Below are positions 22,003 to 32,726 of a DNA stretch of 64,000 nt, piece by piece. The position numbers and the translations under genes were made by a program. The stretch comes from Cymbomonas tetramitiformis (taxonomy: Eukaryota > Chlorophyta > Pyramimonadophyceae > Pyramimonadales > Pyramimonadaceae). Positions within the stretch are counted from its first letter, which is position 1; each line of letters starts with the position of its first letter. Under the pieces are notes generated by a model. The model worked only from the letters and a program-made list of their open reading frames with translations, made no database searches and was not told the DNA's origin. Location of the stretch: contig LGRX02034645.1 in the NCBI GenBank assembly GCA_001247695.2, positions 1 through 64,000 on the forward strand, in the 5' to 3' direction.

Positions 22003-25000
22003 CTACTCATCAGCAGCAGCGGCACTCGAGGGAGGAGGTGATGCTGGCGGCGGCGGCGGTGCACTTTGTTGCTGGATGAATTCATCCACTATCTCCTCAA
22101 GTACATCCAATGGAACAGCCGCACACGCCAGCACCGCGTCATGAAACCTCCGCACGTCAAATGAGACGCCGGCTGCAGCACACTTGGCCTCGGCCTTTGC
22201 GCGTAGTTGCCGAATGCGCAGCATACCCACCTGACGACAGCATAACCGCACACTCGGGTCATTCAGGAAGTCTGCACATCTCAAGCGTCGGCCACAGGTA
22301 TTCAGATCTGACGGTGGGGCGCAGATAGAGCTGCTAGCCATACGCTCACCGAGGCGATGGTGGAGTCAAAGCTTGGGTCACATTATTCCCGGGAGAAATC
22401 ACTGCAAAATGGACTCTCCCATGACCAATCCAGGAGCCACGTAGAGGAGTCATACAGCGCGCCCCGATGTGTCACAAATTCGAGGAGCCACGATTATGGC
22501 ACCCCCTGTGTTTCAGATATCCGTGGAGCAAGCCGGGCTCTCGTTATGCAGCGCATGCCCCACGGAGTCGAGGCCACAGTCTCTAAATCCACTCGGTGGA
22601 TAAACCGGGTCAATCCTCCGTTCACTGGCCGGGCATAGGGAGCACCGTGTAGGCGCAGGCCTGCCCGGGCCAGGTGATATAGCGGCGAACTTCCGCCTCC
22701 ACGTTCGCACGAGCGAGGGCTGAGTGCTCGAGCATGTAATCCACGGCGCGCTCCTCTGACCAGCCGAGCGCGTGCAACCCCGTATCCACCACCAGGCGCA
22801 TTGCGCGCCACACCTGCTAACGAGGACCCTTCTTAGCCATCAGTGCTCGGAAGATGACCGCTGACGCCTCGAAGCCATCAGTGCCCGGAAGATGACCGCT
22901 GACGCCTCGAAGCCTCAGTGCCCGGAAGATGACCGCTGACGCCTCAAAGCCTCAGTGCCCGGAAGATGACCGCTGACGCCTCGAAGCCATCAGTGCCCGG
23001 AAGATGACCGCTGACGCCTCAAAGCCTCAGTGCCGGAAGATGACCGCTGACGCCTCGAAGCCATCAGTGCCCGGAAGATGACCGCTGACGCCTCGAAGCC
23101 TCAGTGCCCGGAAGATGACTGCTGACGCCTCAAAGCCTCAGTGCCCGGAAGATGATCGCTGACGCCTCGAAGCCTCAGCGGCAGGCGAGGGAAGGGCCCC
23201 CAACACGCCATGCTCGAGGATCCAGCAGCATGCCGTACAGGCCGCGCACCTCCATGCTGAGGGCGCCATACTTTCCCGCCGGGGTGTCATACAGGCCGAG
23301 CTCCTCGCCCAGGCTCTCCGCATACAGCCCCCAGCCTTCGCAGTACGCGGTGTTCAGGGGGAAGCGCGCCGGGCACTCGAAGTACCGCCTGTCGTCGAAG
23401 TACCGGCGGAACTCCGGAAGCTCGTGGTTCTCCGCCGCCAGCGCCCCCTGCAGCCCCCCAGTCCGCACACCGGCTTCGGCTCGAAGGCTGTTCCTCCAGG
23501 ATGCCAACGGCAGTGCCAGGTGGGCCAATTGCAGCTGGTCAAAGGCTGAGTTGCGGATCACGGACCTACTGGTGGAGAACGGCGGCACAGAGGACACACT
23601 GCAGCAGGGCGCACGGTGGTCTGCACCGAGCCGAGATCCATCGTGGCCACATGTACAACAAGTCGACATGGAGCACTTGTTTCCGCACGGTCCAGCTCAG
23701 CGCCAGTGCAATGATTGAATATAGGCAGGCTATAGGGGATAACCCCCTCTCGACCTCCCCTATGGCCTTCTACAGCCTTGGTTATATGGGCGCGGCCCAG
23801 AGCCGGCAGAGTCGATCGCGCGGCCCAGAGCTGGCAGACTCGATCCTGCGGCCCAGAGCAGGCAGACTCGATCCTCCGGCCCGAGGCAGTCTCGAACACT
23901 CACACACCGCTACAGCGGACTCCGGAAAAGGGCTGTTGGTCGTGCAGGAGGGTGCAGTGCCTAGAAGCGAGGAAGCGCACTTGGAGGTGGTGCCCGGGCA
24001 CTGCCTCGTGCAGCACGAGTGCTTCCGCCTCGTACAGACGCCGCGAGGGTAGCTTACTGGTGTTCAGATAAAACACCCCTGGCCGGCTGCCGGTGCCGTC
24101 TGGCCCAAGATAGAGCGCCGTCGGGGCCTGCAGGTCGCAGCGCCCTCCACCCAGGGAGCTCAGCAAGGAAAGGCCAAGCACAAGCTCATCCCTGGAGCAG
24201 CACCCCGTCTGCACCTTCACCCCGTTCGATGGAGGGGGCGTGCTGTGGGGGCAGCTACAATGTCTGGGTGGGTGCTGGGAAGGAGGGGAGGAGGGAGCTG
24301 CTGCTGCACTCGCCTGTGCGGCCGCGTGGGGCGCTGTGGGTTCAACGGCGCAGGGGGTGCGGGGCAGAAGGCCGAAGAGTTTGGGGAGCTCCGGAAACAC
24401 ACGAGCCAGAAGCGCGCGGTAGTGCGTGAGCAACGCCGCAGGGGATGCTGCCTCGAACTCCGGCGAGCTGCGCAGATGCCCCGCGTAACGCGCGCACGCC
24501 GCCGCCTCCTCGGCCGCCTCGCAAGGCTCCGCTGCACCTGTCTCGCCGTCCAGGCTCCGCAGAGCGCCTCGCGCCACCGTGGCCATCTCCGTCTTGATCC
24601 GTGCCACCTCGCGAAGCCTGCGCCAACCTCGCCGGCCCTCGTCAGCACAGGCGCGCGCGTTCCCCACCCTCGCTCTCTGAACGCCCTTCGAGAAGCGCCG
24701 TCACTCACGTGCGAGTGAAACACATGATCGCGCCGCTCGGCCCAGAACCTGGCGGCGGCTGCCACCGCAGGGCCCCCACACCACTGCGAGCCGCCCTCAA
24801 TGCAGTGATTATCTTAGCTGCTGATGAGCCCTCGACGCCGGGAGTCGCCCAGGGGTGTGCAGACGACTGCATAAAGTCGCCCCGGTCATTCAGACGCCGC
24901 AAGCGCAGATGTGCACTCAGATCCTGCACGCAAAACGCGCCACGTGGCATACCCGAGGTCGTGGATCTCCTGAGCCGGCATATTCGAGTCGGTGTGAAAT

Positions 25001-27061
25001 CGGAGGCACTCTGCATACCACTCGGCTCCATCCGGCAGTGCGGTGCATGCGATGGACCCCCGGCAGCTGGGCAGGTACACGCTCTCCGCAAACGCAGCCA
25101 GCATCGCGAAGGCTGGCCTCACTCGCTCGGCCACCGCCGCCCGCCCGCGCGCCACCACATCCGGATCCACCCCTTTAGGAACCTCCGCGAACGGCTTGTT
25201 AAGGGGATCCCCATCCACATCCGCGGCGGAGGGCTCAGCGAGGGCGCGCAGCTGGTCCACCACGCCGTGCATCACATCGCGCGGCATCACTCGGCACTGC
25301 TTGATTCCCTCTCGCAGCAGGTCTGCCACCTGTCCACGCAACAGGACCGAAACCGGAAAACCCGTTTTTCGCTTCTAGGGCACCCTGAATCCTGAGCCCT
25401 CATCACGCTTCCTCGCTCGCACTCTGTCTCAAGCCCTCGCCCCACACCTCTTCTCGCTCGCATCAAGCTTTCCTCTCGCACACCGTCTCAAGGCCTGATC
25501 AAGTATCGTCGTACTGCCCATTTTCGAGCCCTAAGTAGGCTTCCTGGCCTGCGCCCACATCAAGCCCTAAGTAGGCTTCCTGGCCCGCGCCCACATCAAG
25601 CCCTAAGAAGGGTTCCTGGCCCGCGCCCACATCAGTAACATCAAGCCCTAAGTAGGCTTCCTGCCTGCGCCCACATCAAGCCCTAAGTAGGCTTCCTGGC
25701 CTGCGCCACATCAAGCCTAAGTAGGGGTTCCTGGCCTGCGCCCATCAAGCCCTAAGTAGGGTTCTGGCCTGCGCCCCTCAAGCCCTAAGTAGGGTTCCTG
25801 GCCTGCGCCCACTTCAAGCCCTAAGAAGGGTTCCTGGCCTGTGCCCATATAAAGCCCTAATCAGGCCACCTCAAGCCCGAAGTAGGGTTCCTGGCCTGCG
25901 CCCACGTCAAGCCTAATCAAGCTTTCTCGCCCAGCACTTGTAAGTGAGCGCCCTACGCTGACTTCCTTGCCCTGCGCACTATCTGCGCACTTTCCAGCAT
26001 GGATGCGAGCCGTGGACAGCCATCCGTGGCGAGGTGCGGAAGGAACGCATGAATGCTCGTGACGTGTGCATCTCACAAGGTCACCGACGTCAGTCGCACT
26101 CCTGGGCCGGCGGCAGTACGGCGCACCTGGGCTGGTGGTGTGTCACGCATCAAGGCCCGCGGCTGGTATCGCATACCTAAGCCTGCGGCGGGTGTCGCGT
26201 ACCTGGGTCGCCTGCGCGGGAAATGCCTCAAGGCGCCGCGAGAGGATGTCATAATGCTCGGTGGTACGTAGGGGCATGTATGACAGCACCTGCCAGACAC
26301 CTTCTCCGTGTAGTTGTAGGCGCAGGTAACACCCGGACGATAACACCGATGTCCGAAGCGACTGACAGTTTGACGCCACCTTTCGAACGGCACTTGCCGT
26401 AGGACATCCCTCTTCCCCTAGGTTGCAGCAAGGGTCGAAGGAGCGACATGGGGATCAGGTGGAGACGTGTACCAAGAGTGCGACATCGGTGGGCGAAAGG
26501 GTGAGCGAGCCAAACAGCGTGTCAGGGCACTTTACAGGTCGCTCAAGCTGGTGCCGACGGGTTCCCGCAGCGGGAGGAGATGTCGTGAGAGACCTGAGGC
26601 AGATCGGTTTGGGGGCCCTCGAGCGCGCTGAGGCAGAGCAGAAATGGTCGATGCTTGATCGCGCGCAAGTAGTCGGCAAGCTCCTTGCGTAACAACCGGT
26701 GATTTAATCGCGCTTCGGGATCCGGCAGGAGCTCTGCAACACGCGCTGGCGGAACACAGCGATCGAGCTCTGTCAGAAAGCCCCGCAGAGAGCGCTCCCG
26801 CGCGCGAAACCGCTCGAGCGACTGATCGTCCAGCAGGTGGTCTGTGGAGTGCGCGCCGACGCAGGTCGCGAACTGTGGCGACTCCACGAGGCGCCACGCC
26901 CATATCTCGTCGGTGATGCGCGCGAGCGCCTGGGTCGCCGCGGTGTGGGCACTAGACATCGCTAACGGGAGCCTTCGGCGCTTGCGGCTCATGGCGAGCA
27001 CGTCTACCTCGTACCACGGCTCGCACCCGACCGCGTGCTTCACTCCGCAGCGACAATTCAT
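22003..27061 (-). CDS. DUF885 family protein (predicted metallopeptidase-like), 7 exons
   Basis: DUF885 proteins are about 600 residues, widespread in bacteria and some eukaryotes, and are thought to be metallopeptidase-like; the substrate is unknown. Exons on the minus strand are 27061-26594, 26289-26203, 25329-24953, 24617-23981, 23447-23250, 22813-22646 and 22230-22003. Phases match at every junction and total 720 codons plus stop. Landmarks are [10 protein letters not shown] (end of exon 1), [20 protein letters not shown] (exon 3), [11 protein letters not shown] and [10 protein letters not shown] (end of exon 4, about residues 514-523), EGWGLYAE (about 560), [12 protein letters not shown], and [14 protein letters not shown] with [14 protein letters not shown] at the C-terminus. 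The likely start is the Met at 26959, just before the conserved region; the upstream Met at 27061 adds 34 residues. Exon 4 carries a Pro/Ala-rich insert of about 70 residues that could be an unspliced intron. Introns hold minisatellites. Confidence 0.85.
22822..23175. repeat. 37-39 bp minisatellite in DUF885 intron
   Basis: About nine units containing CGGAAGATGACCGCTGACGC lie in the intron between exons 5 and 6 of the DUF885 gene. Copies alternate between CCTCAGTG and CCATCAGTG beginnings. Confidence 0.9.
25498..25925. repeat. 36-bp minisatellite in DUF885 intron
   Basis: About eleven units containing GCCCTAAGTAGGGTTCCTGG lie in the intron between exons 2 and 3. Small deletions and substitutions are common. 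The CCCTAA motif is part of this unit, not a telomeric repeat. Confidence 0.88.
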
Positions 27062-28859
27062 GAGGGGAAAGCTGGCTTCGGTGCGTTAGGAATTGTTGAA
27101 ATTCGGTCGTAGTTCAGTCAGAGTTCCTGAGGCGACGCAGGAAATCCAGAAGCCCTGCAGCGTCGAACGAGCAGTTGGTCACTTCCAGGACACGCGGAGA
27201 TCACGATGACCAGCCTTGCCGTAGCGACCCACCCAATAAAGCAGAAGCAACAACATGAAGGCCATATGCACATTATGACACAAGTCCCCGACGCCGAAGG
27301 TCTCAAGCCCCATATGCTCCTGGTTAGCCCGCATAATTATTTGTGTGTCTTCAACAGCGACACCAAGGTTGACATCAAGGACCCGTTTTCCTTGTATGTC
27401 TCGCTTTATGTTCACATTTCAGTCATATGCTGCACCACGGATGACTCGATGACAGAACTGTGAACGGGAGTTTAAATCGAGCCCTAGAAATTATTCTACC
27501 CGACCTCATTCAAGTAGAGATCAGGCCAGTATTCTTCATACCTCGGAAGGGCGACCCTCGCCGACACCTTTCTAGAAAAATGCAAGCAAGCTGACGAAGG
27601 AGTGTTGGCACGCTCCGAAACCGCAAACAAATGTTGAGGTATTTGCAGCCAACCGAGATATAAAGATGCCTGAAGTGAAGATGTAGACAGGACTTGAGAG
27701 AATCGAAATTACGGATTGTGGATTGCATGAGTTCAGAGTTGGAAGTCGCAAGAATTTCTCGGGCCCTCACAGCGACAGGTCATTTTCATTTCATTTCGAG
27801 GGACCGTGAATTTTTTGTGGGGTTTTTCCTGGAGGATTCCTCGAGGCGGAGCCGAGAGCAGGAATCTGTCAAGTTCGACTTTTCCTGTTTTCTGATTGGG
27901 TGTGGTGTCGAGGGCTATGCTCCCTCTTTTATATAGGAGACCGACCTTTTATGCCCCCAAAATCGATTTTCAAAATGTCGACGCTGCTTCCCCTTTTTGG
28001 CGCAGTCGATTTCTCGTGCATAAAAATGCGCTCATTTTGATATGCTGAATGCCATACTAAAATCTCCTCTTTTTTTTTTGTATGGCCGCACCCGCGCCCT
28101 CACCCTCTAACTCTTAACACTATTTTGAGGGATTAATGATAATAATAATATAGCATTATTTACGCTGAGAATAATGACAAAGTCATAAGTCCGTTGTAAT
28201 CCTGCAAGCAGGCAACTAGGCAACTGATGAACAGAGGGAGTTGGAGTCATCCTCATAGCGCGCCCCGAAAGGCTCATATAGGTCATGTCAATCTAGGAAA
28301 CCGCGGCAAGGTAAAACCACGCGAGCGCTAAAAGGTCGTGCCGGCGGAGAAGCAAAGAGGAGGTGGAGGTGGAGCGAGGCCGCATCTATGATGGAAAAGG
28401 GGGCGGAAGTGAGGCGGGGGAGGGGTGGTGGTGGTGGGAGGCGGAGGTGGAGGGAGCGGAGTGTGGGGGTGGAGGGGGCGAGCTATGGTAGGAGAGGGGG
28501 GACCCCTCCTACCAAAAAAGGGGGAGGACGGTGCTTAAATTATTCATCTGAGAGAAGAGAGGGGGAAAAGGTGAAGAATCATTCAGGAGGTTAAAGAATA
28601 GACATGTTTGCTCTTTCAACAGCTTCTTCTTCTGTGATACCGGTAATACGGCTGAGTGTGGTTCTGAGAGGGTCGTGGTTCTCGACTTTAGCCGCATTAC
28701 CATTAAGGAAGGCGTCTCGTCTAACGCGGGTGTGGTATCTGCACAGCCTGGAAAGTTTCTTTAGGAGAGGCTTCAGTCTTCTCTGGTGAACCCCTATGGT
28801 GCCAAGAACCTGTCCAAAATGCTTCGGAACGGATTGTCATACTGCTAATTTATTGATCA
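27062..28859. other. Intergenic region upstream of the DUF885 gene
   Basis: It should contain the DUF885 promoter, but no specific element is recognisable. A purine-rich GGAGGTGG-type stretch lies at 28360-28520. Short frames at 27206 and 27694 lack support. Confidence 0.45.
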
Positions 28860-28864
28860 TGTTT

Positions 28865-29056
28865 TGCTGGATTCAATGCACCGTAGGTCATTATTTGCTC
28901 CGACTCCGTTTGGCTGTACCAGTACTCGTACAATACTTGGTGACAGATACCTAGGTCACAGATAGCTTTATATTCGTTAACTCTTATAATCAGTTTACAC
29001 TTGTATGATAATTATCCAGTGACCACCCGATATATTGCGGTACAATATATCTCACA
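28865..29056 (+). repeat. 5' LTR of the copia-like element
   Basis: 192 bp, TG at the left end and CA at the right. Nearly identical to 32526-32721. It should contain the element promoter; AT-rich palindromic stretches near its 3' end (TATATTGCGGTACAATATAT) are present in both LTRs. Confidence 0.93.
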
Positions 29057-29066
29057 GGTTATGGGG
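29057..29066 (+). promoter_or_regulatory. Primer binding site, copia half-tRNA type
   Basis: GGTTATGGGG directly follows the CA end of the 5' LTR. Nine bases match the complement of the conserved CCCAUAACC of initiator tRNA-Met, the half-tRNA primer region known for Drosophila copia (family knowledge from memory). This supports a copia rather than gypsy type. Confidence 0.6.
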
Positions 29067-29430
29067 TATCACCCCGCTTTTCTCACAGCTGACTTTGCCA
29101 TGATTGGCTAAGCTTTTCCGCTTGGCGGGGCGTTGGGACCTCGCGAGGTGTTGAATTGGCCGTCTTAGAGCTCGCGGTTTGCGCTATGTTACGGTGAGAT
29201 TTTGGATTGGGGACTTTCGGCCTCTTCTTCGAGTGTCCGCGTTGGATTTTGTTTTCGACTAGGATTGATCACCCTTGTCGACACTTCCTTGGCCGTCGCG
29301 TATTCGACTTCGTTGGTTTCGTTCGACCCCCTTTCACCTCACTCCGTAACTGCGGATCCGTCGCTCGCCACTCTACAATTTGCACCTCGCCTTTTCCCCA
29401 ACACCCCTCCTATAGGAATTTATATTCTGA

Positions 29431-31705
29431 ATGTCTTCATCTTCAATTAATAACACCCCGGCCGTGGGCGCTAGGATGCGCCTCGATTCGATTTTCGCTA
29501 GGAACGTGGGTGCTCGTTATAAGAGCACTCCACAGTCAGCGCATGCGACGCTTGCTGCTGCTGACAGGACACGTGGCAACGCTGTCTTGCAATCATCTTG
29601 GGACGTTGATGTCGTTAAGCGTGTTGCGAGAGACACTCTAGGTACCAAAGCCTCTTCATTTTCCGGAAGCGAGCCTCATCGACAACTTATTGCGTCGACT
29701 AGGCCCGGTCCAGGTCGAATCCCCATAGCTGCGGCTCAAAGACGCTCACCGCAAACAGCTCATCTCAAAATTCCCGTGAGTCCCCAAACGCGCTGCGCGC
29801 ACCACCTCTCCAAGCGGCTGCTTTAGCCAATCATGGCCAAACTAGCTGTGGAATATAGCGTGGAATGGGTCCACGACCTACTGGAATATCCCGGTTCACG
29901 GATATCAGACAGTCCTGGAACCAATATAGATAAACTGTCATAAGAAATAAACCCTAAGCTAGATATACCCGGAACGGTCACGGAGTCGGAACGGTCTCGA
30001 GTCTAGCTACCTGTGACACTCGGTGTGTCACAGCATAGGCTTACGGATCAGTCACGGTCCAGCGTTGGCTACCTAGGAATCTGTCATAGGGGCCTGCACC
30101 GGGACTCCCGGTCAGGGCTGCCTATACAGATTTCAGCATTGGATTCTTTGGTTACTGCATTGGATTCCTCGTTTGTCAACAAGGACACCGCCAACGAGGA
30201 CATTTTTGACCTCGTGGACGTCACCAAGGAGGTTCACCCGATCTTCAACGACATTTTAATACTTCGTGCGTTGGTTTCATTGACGACACCCCACTCTCCA
30301 GCTCGAAGGTGGGTCGACGCTTCGGCGAGAATTTCCCCACGTGACGGTAAGCGCGCCCTCCTTGAGGTCACCAAGAGGCTTCTGCCTCCTGGGCATCGGC
30401 CGCTCCACCACCATGAGGAGCTCTTAGGGATTTCTTTTGGGTCCTCTGACGATCCAGAGCCCTTAGTGGCTAAATTTGATGAGTGTCTTAAAGCGATTGC
30501 GGCTTCTGGAGCCGGCTCTCTGGACGACAAGGCCGCCAAGAGGCAACTGTTGGCGGCACTGGATGCGGATTTTTACCGAGAGGTTGTTACCCCGCTTCGC
30601 CTTGACACCGAGTTGGCTTTAAAGGTGGGCATCGAGGAGATCTATCTACACGCACGTTCTCGAGGTATGGTGGTGTGCGAACCCTAATGGCCCCACCCGC
30701 CCCAAGGCAGCCGCCCCTGTCCCGACGCACACGCCTTTCGGATTGGCGTACGCAGGTGGGGAGCAGCGTGACATCTCGGACTTCCTCGAGGAGTTTGCTC
30801 GTATAGTTGGTGAGGCTTCTGCCCTACTTGCCTCCCTTCGTCATGACGAGCGCGAGCATGCGCGAGACACACCGCCGCCACGGGATGATTTTCCCCGTCG
30901 GCATGGGGGCGGTGGTGTCAAATTTCCGCCATCGAAGTGGCGCGACGAGCGGAACCGTCGGTCCGACGGTAAGTTTCATGGCCGTGACCGTCGAGTGGGA
31001 CACCGCTTCGCGGCCTCCCCACTCCCCAAAAGTGGGAATTGGTCCCAATCGCGTGCCAAGCAAGCGGCACGGTGCATCTATTTTCATTCTGCATCGTCGG
31101 CCTTCCTTCAGGAGTGCCCCCTGTGCCCTGGGCACTTTCATGACACAGCACGTTGCCCAGCGGTGTGTGGTTCGTGTAATGTGGGGCTTCGTAATGCCGC
31201 CATGGACTTGGACGAGGTCGTTTCGGACTTTCAGACCGCTTTTGTTTTCGACGACGAGGACGACAAGGGGTTTGCTGAGTTGTGCCAACAGCACGACCAG
31301 CCTCTGGTACGTGACGACCCAGAGCCTTTCACGTACCCGGTAAAGCACGATGTGGGATTGCGTGCTCACTATGCGGGCTTGGGTCGTGGTGCCTCGAACA
31401 CCGGCATGGGGGATGTCCTATCCGACGCACGGGGTGTCCTGGACTCCCTGCGGTCTGCGGCTGCGGCTGCACAGGTCGGTGGTTCTACCACTGCCAGTGT
31501 GCAGCCGCCTCTACACCTTGGCACTTTGTCTGTGCCGCAGGTGGTGTGCGATGTGCCACCATCTGCCAATCACGAGATCGACACAAGCAAGGCTTTACCC
31601 TGTTTTGCCATCGGACCCAGCTGCCCACGAGTCTCCTTTCGAGGAACCGCTCCGGGTCACTTTCATGGACCAGGTCTTGCCAGCATGCGACGATACATCT
31701 CTTAA
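29431..31705 (+). pseudogene. gag of the copia-like element, frame-disrupted
   Basis: A first frame starts at 29431 (MSSSSINNTPAVG) and stops at 29826. The same frame resumes after about 300 bp with the Gag-type region (SSDDPEPLVAKFDECLKAIA, RQLLAALDADFYREVVTP) and stops at 30687. A frame shifted by one carries DISDFLEEFARIVGEASALL and a perfect CX2CX4HX4C zinc knuckle, CPLCPGHFHDTARC (about 31110-31151), ending at 31705. The gap at 29830-30130 holds a repeated CACGGTC/GGCTACCT motif and may be an insertion or intron. Gag packages the element RNA; supplied in trans, this copy could still be mobilised. Confidence 0.7.
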
Positions 31706-32477
31706 TTTGTGCTCGAATGACTTTTCTCACGACCCAATTCACCCGGTTGAGCTTTCCATGATCGACGATGACGACGACTCCGACGGTTATTCTTACCACG
31801 GAGACGAGATTCCTTCGGCCCCACCGGCTACACGGTCACGTGTCGGTGTGGCAACATTGCCGAGAGTCTTCTCTTTTGCATCCCTAGCCCTGCCCGCACT
31901 CATGTGTCTTGCATGTGTGTCAGCGGTTCAGGGTTCGGTGGTGCTCGATCGAGCCCCTGACTTCACCGCAGCGGTGCATCCCACTGGGGTGACTGCAAAC
32001 TGTCTGCCTGACTTGCCTTCCACTTTCACTTTCGGCGTTTCTTTTCCGTCACTGGTTTCGGCAGACTGTGACTTTGGTTTTCACTTTTGTGGATTCCTTG
32101 ATTTGTTCTACGAGTCTTCTTCTTGGTCTTGGTTTCTGGATTCTGGTCCTGGATTCTGGTCTTGGCTTCTGGACTATGGTTCTAGTTCTGGGCTCTGGAC
32201 TCTGGTCTCTGGACTCTGGTTCTGGATTATGGTCTCTGGACTCTGGTTCTGGTTGAACATCTTTGACTCTGACAACATCTTCAACACTGGTGAACTCTGC
32301 AGCTTTGTGGACCACTTTGAAAGTGGCCGAGTAGCTGTAAGATTGAGCTGTAGGAACTTAGCTTGTGAGCAGTATCCTAGCAGCAGTTTTAGAAAGGGAC
32401 CGCCCTGGCTAAAGCACAGGCCTTCCTCTAGCAGTTTCCAGCTCTTAGCTGTTTGTTGTTTCGGATTTTATCTGTGA
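31600..32477 (+). CDS. Unknown ORF between gag and the 3' LTR
   Basis: In the third frame a coding-like stretch follows gag, with an acidic segment (SMIDDDDDSDGYSYHGDE), then a hydrophobic segment (FSFASLALPALMCLACVSAV) that could be a membrane span. A TCTGG-rich degenerate hexamer array (32110-32260) follows. It occupies the place of pol, but I see no pol motif. It may be residual element sequence or a captured gene. The frame is open from 31350, but its upstream part overlaps gag and is probably noncoding. Confidence 0.35.
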
Positions 32478-32525
32478 GCCGCTCTCTGCCACCTGAACAG
32501 CACTCCGTACAGTTACAGGGTGGTG

Positions 32526-32721
32526 TGCTGGATTCAGTGCACCGTAGGTCATTATTTGCTCTGACTCCGTTTGGCTGTACCAGTACTCGTACAGTACTTG
32601 GTGACAGATACCTAGGTCACAGATAGCTTTATATTCGTTAACTCTTATAATCAGTTTATTTACACTTGTATGATAATTATTCAGTGACCACCCGATATAT
32701 TGCGGTACAATATATCTCACA
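32526..32721 (+). repeat. 3' LTR of the copia-like element
   Basis: 196 bp. It differs from the 5' LTR by a 4-bp insertion in the CAGTTTATTTACACTT region and several substitutions. A short purine-rich CAGGGTGGTG precedes it and may be the polypurine tract. Confidence 0.92.
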
Positions 32722-32726
32722 TGTTT

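Larger units (their letters stand above)
28865..32721 (+). mobile_element. Non-autonomous copia-like LTR retrotransposon (gag only)
   Basis: LTRs of 192 and 196 bp start TGCTGG and end CTCACA. The flanking TGTTT at 28860-28864 and 32722-32726 is an exact 5-bp target duplication. The sequence after the 5' LTR, GGTTATGGGG, resembles the copia-type primer site complementary to the anticodon region of initiator tRNA-Met. Inside are gag-like frames with a CCHC knuckle and no protease, integrase, reverse transcriptase or RNase H. LTRs differ by one 4-bp indel and a few substitutions, so insertion is fairly recent. Confidence 0.93.

Noticed and set aside
22822..23175. CRISPR-like appearance of the 37-39 bp direct repeats
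   Set aside because: There are no unique spacers, units abut each other, and the array is inside an intron of a eukaryotic gene.
25498..25925. Degenerate telomere repeat (CCCTAA)
   Set aside because: CCCTAAG is one part of a 36-bp minisatellite unit and occurs once per unit.
28388..28594. Gly/Arg-rich 68-codon ORF
   Set aside because: Purine-rich low-complexity DNA with no codon structure.
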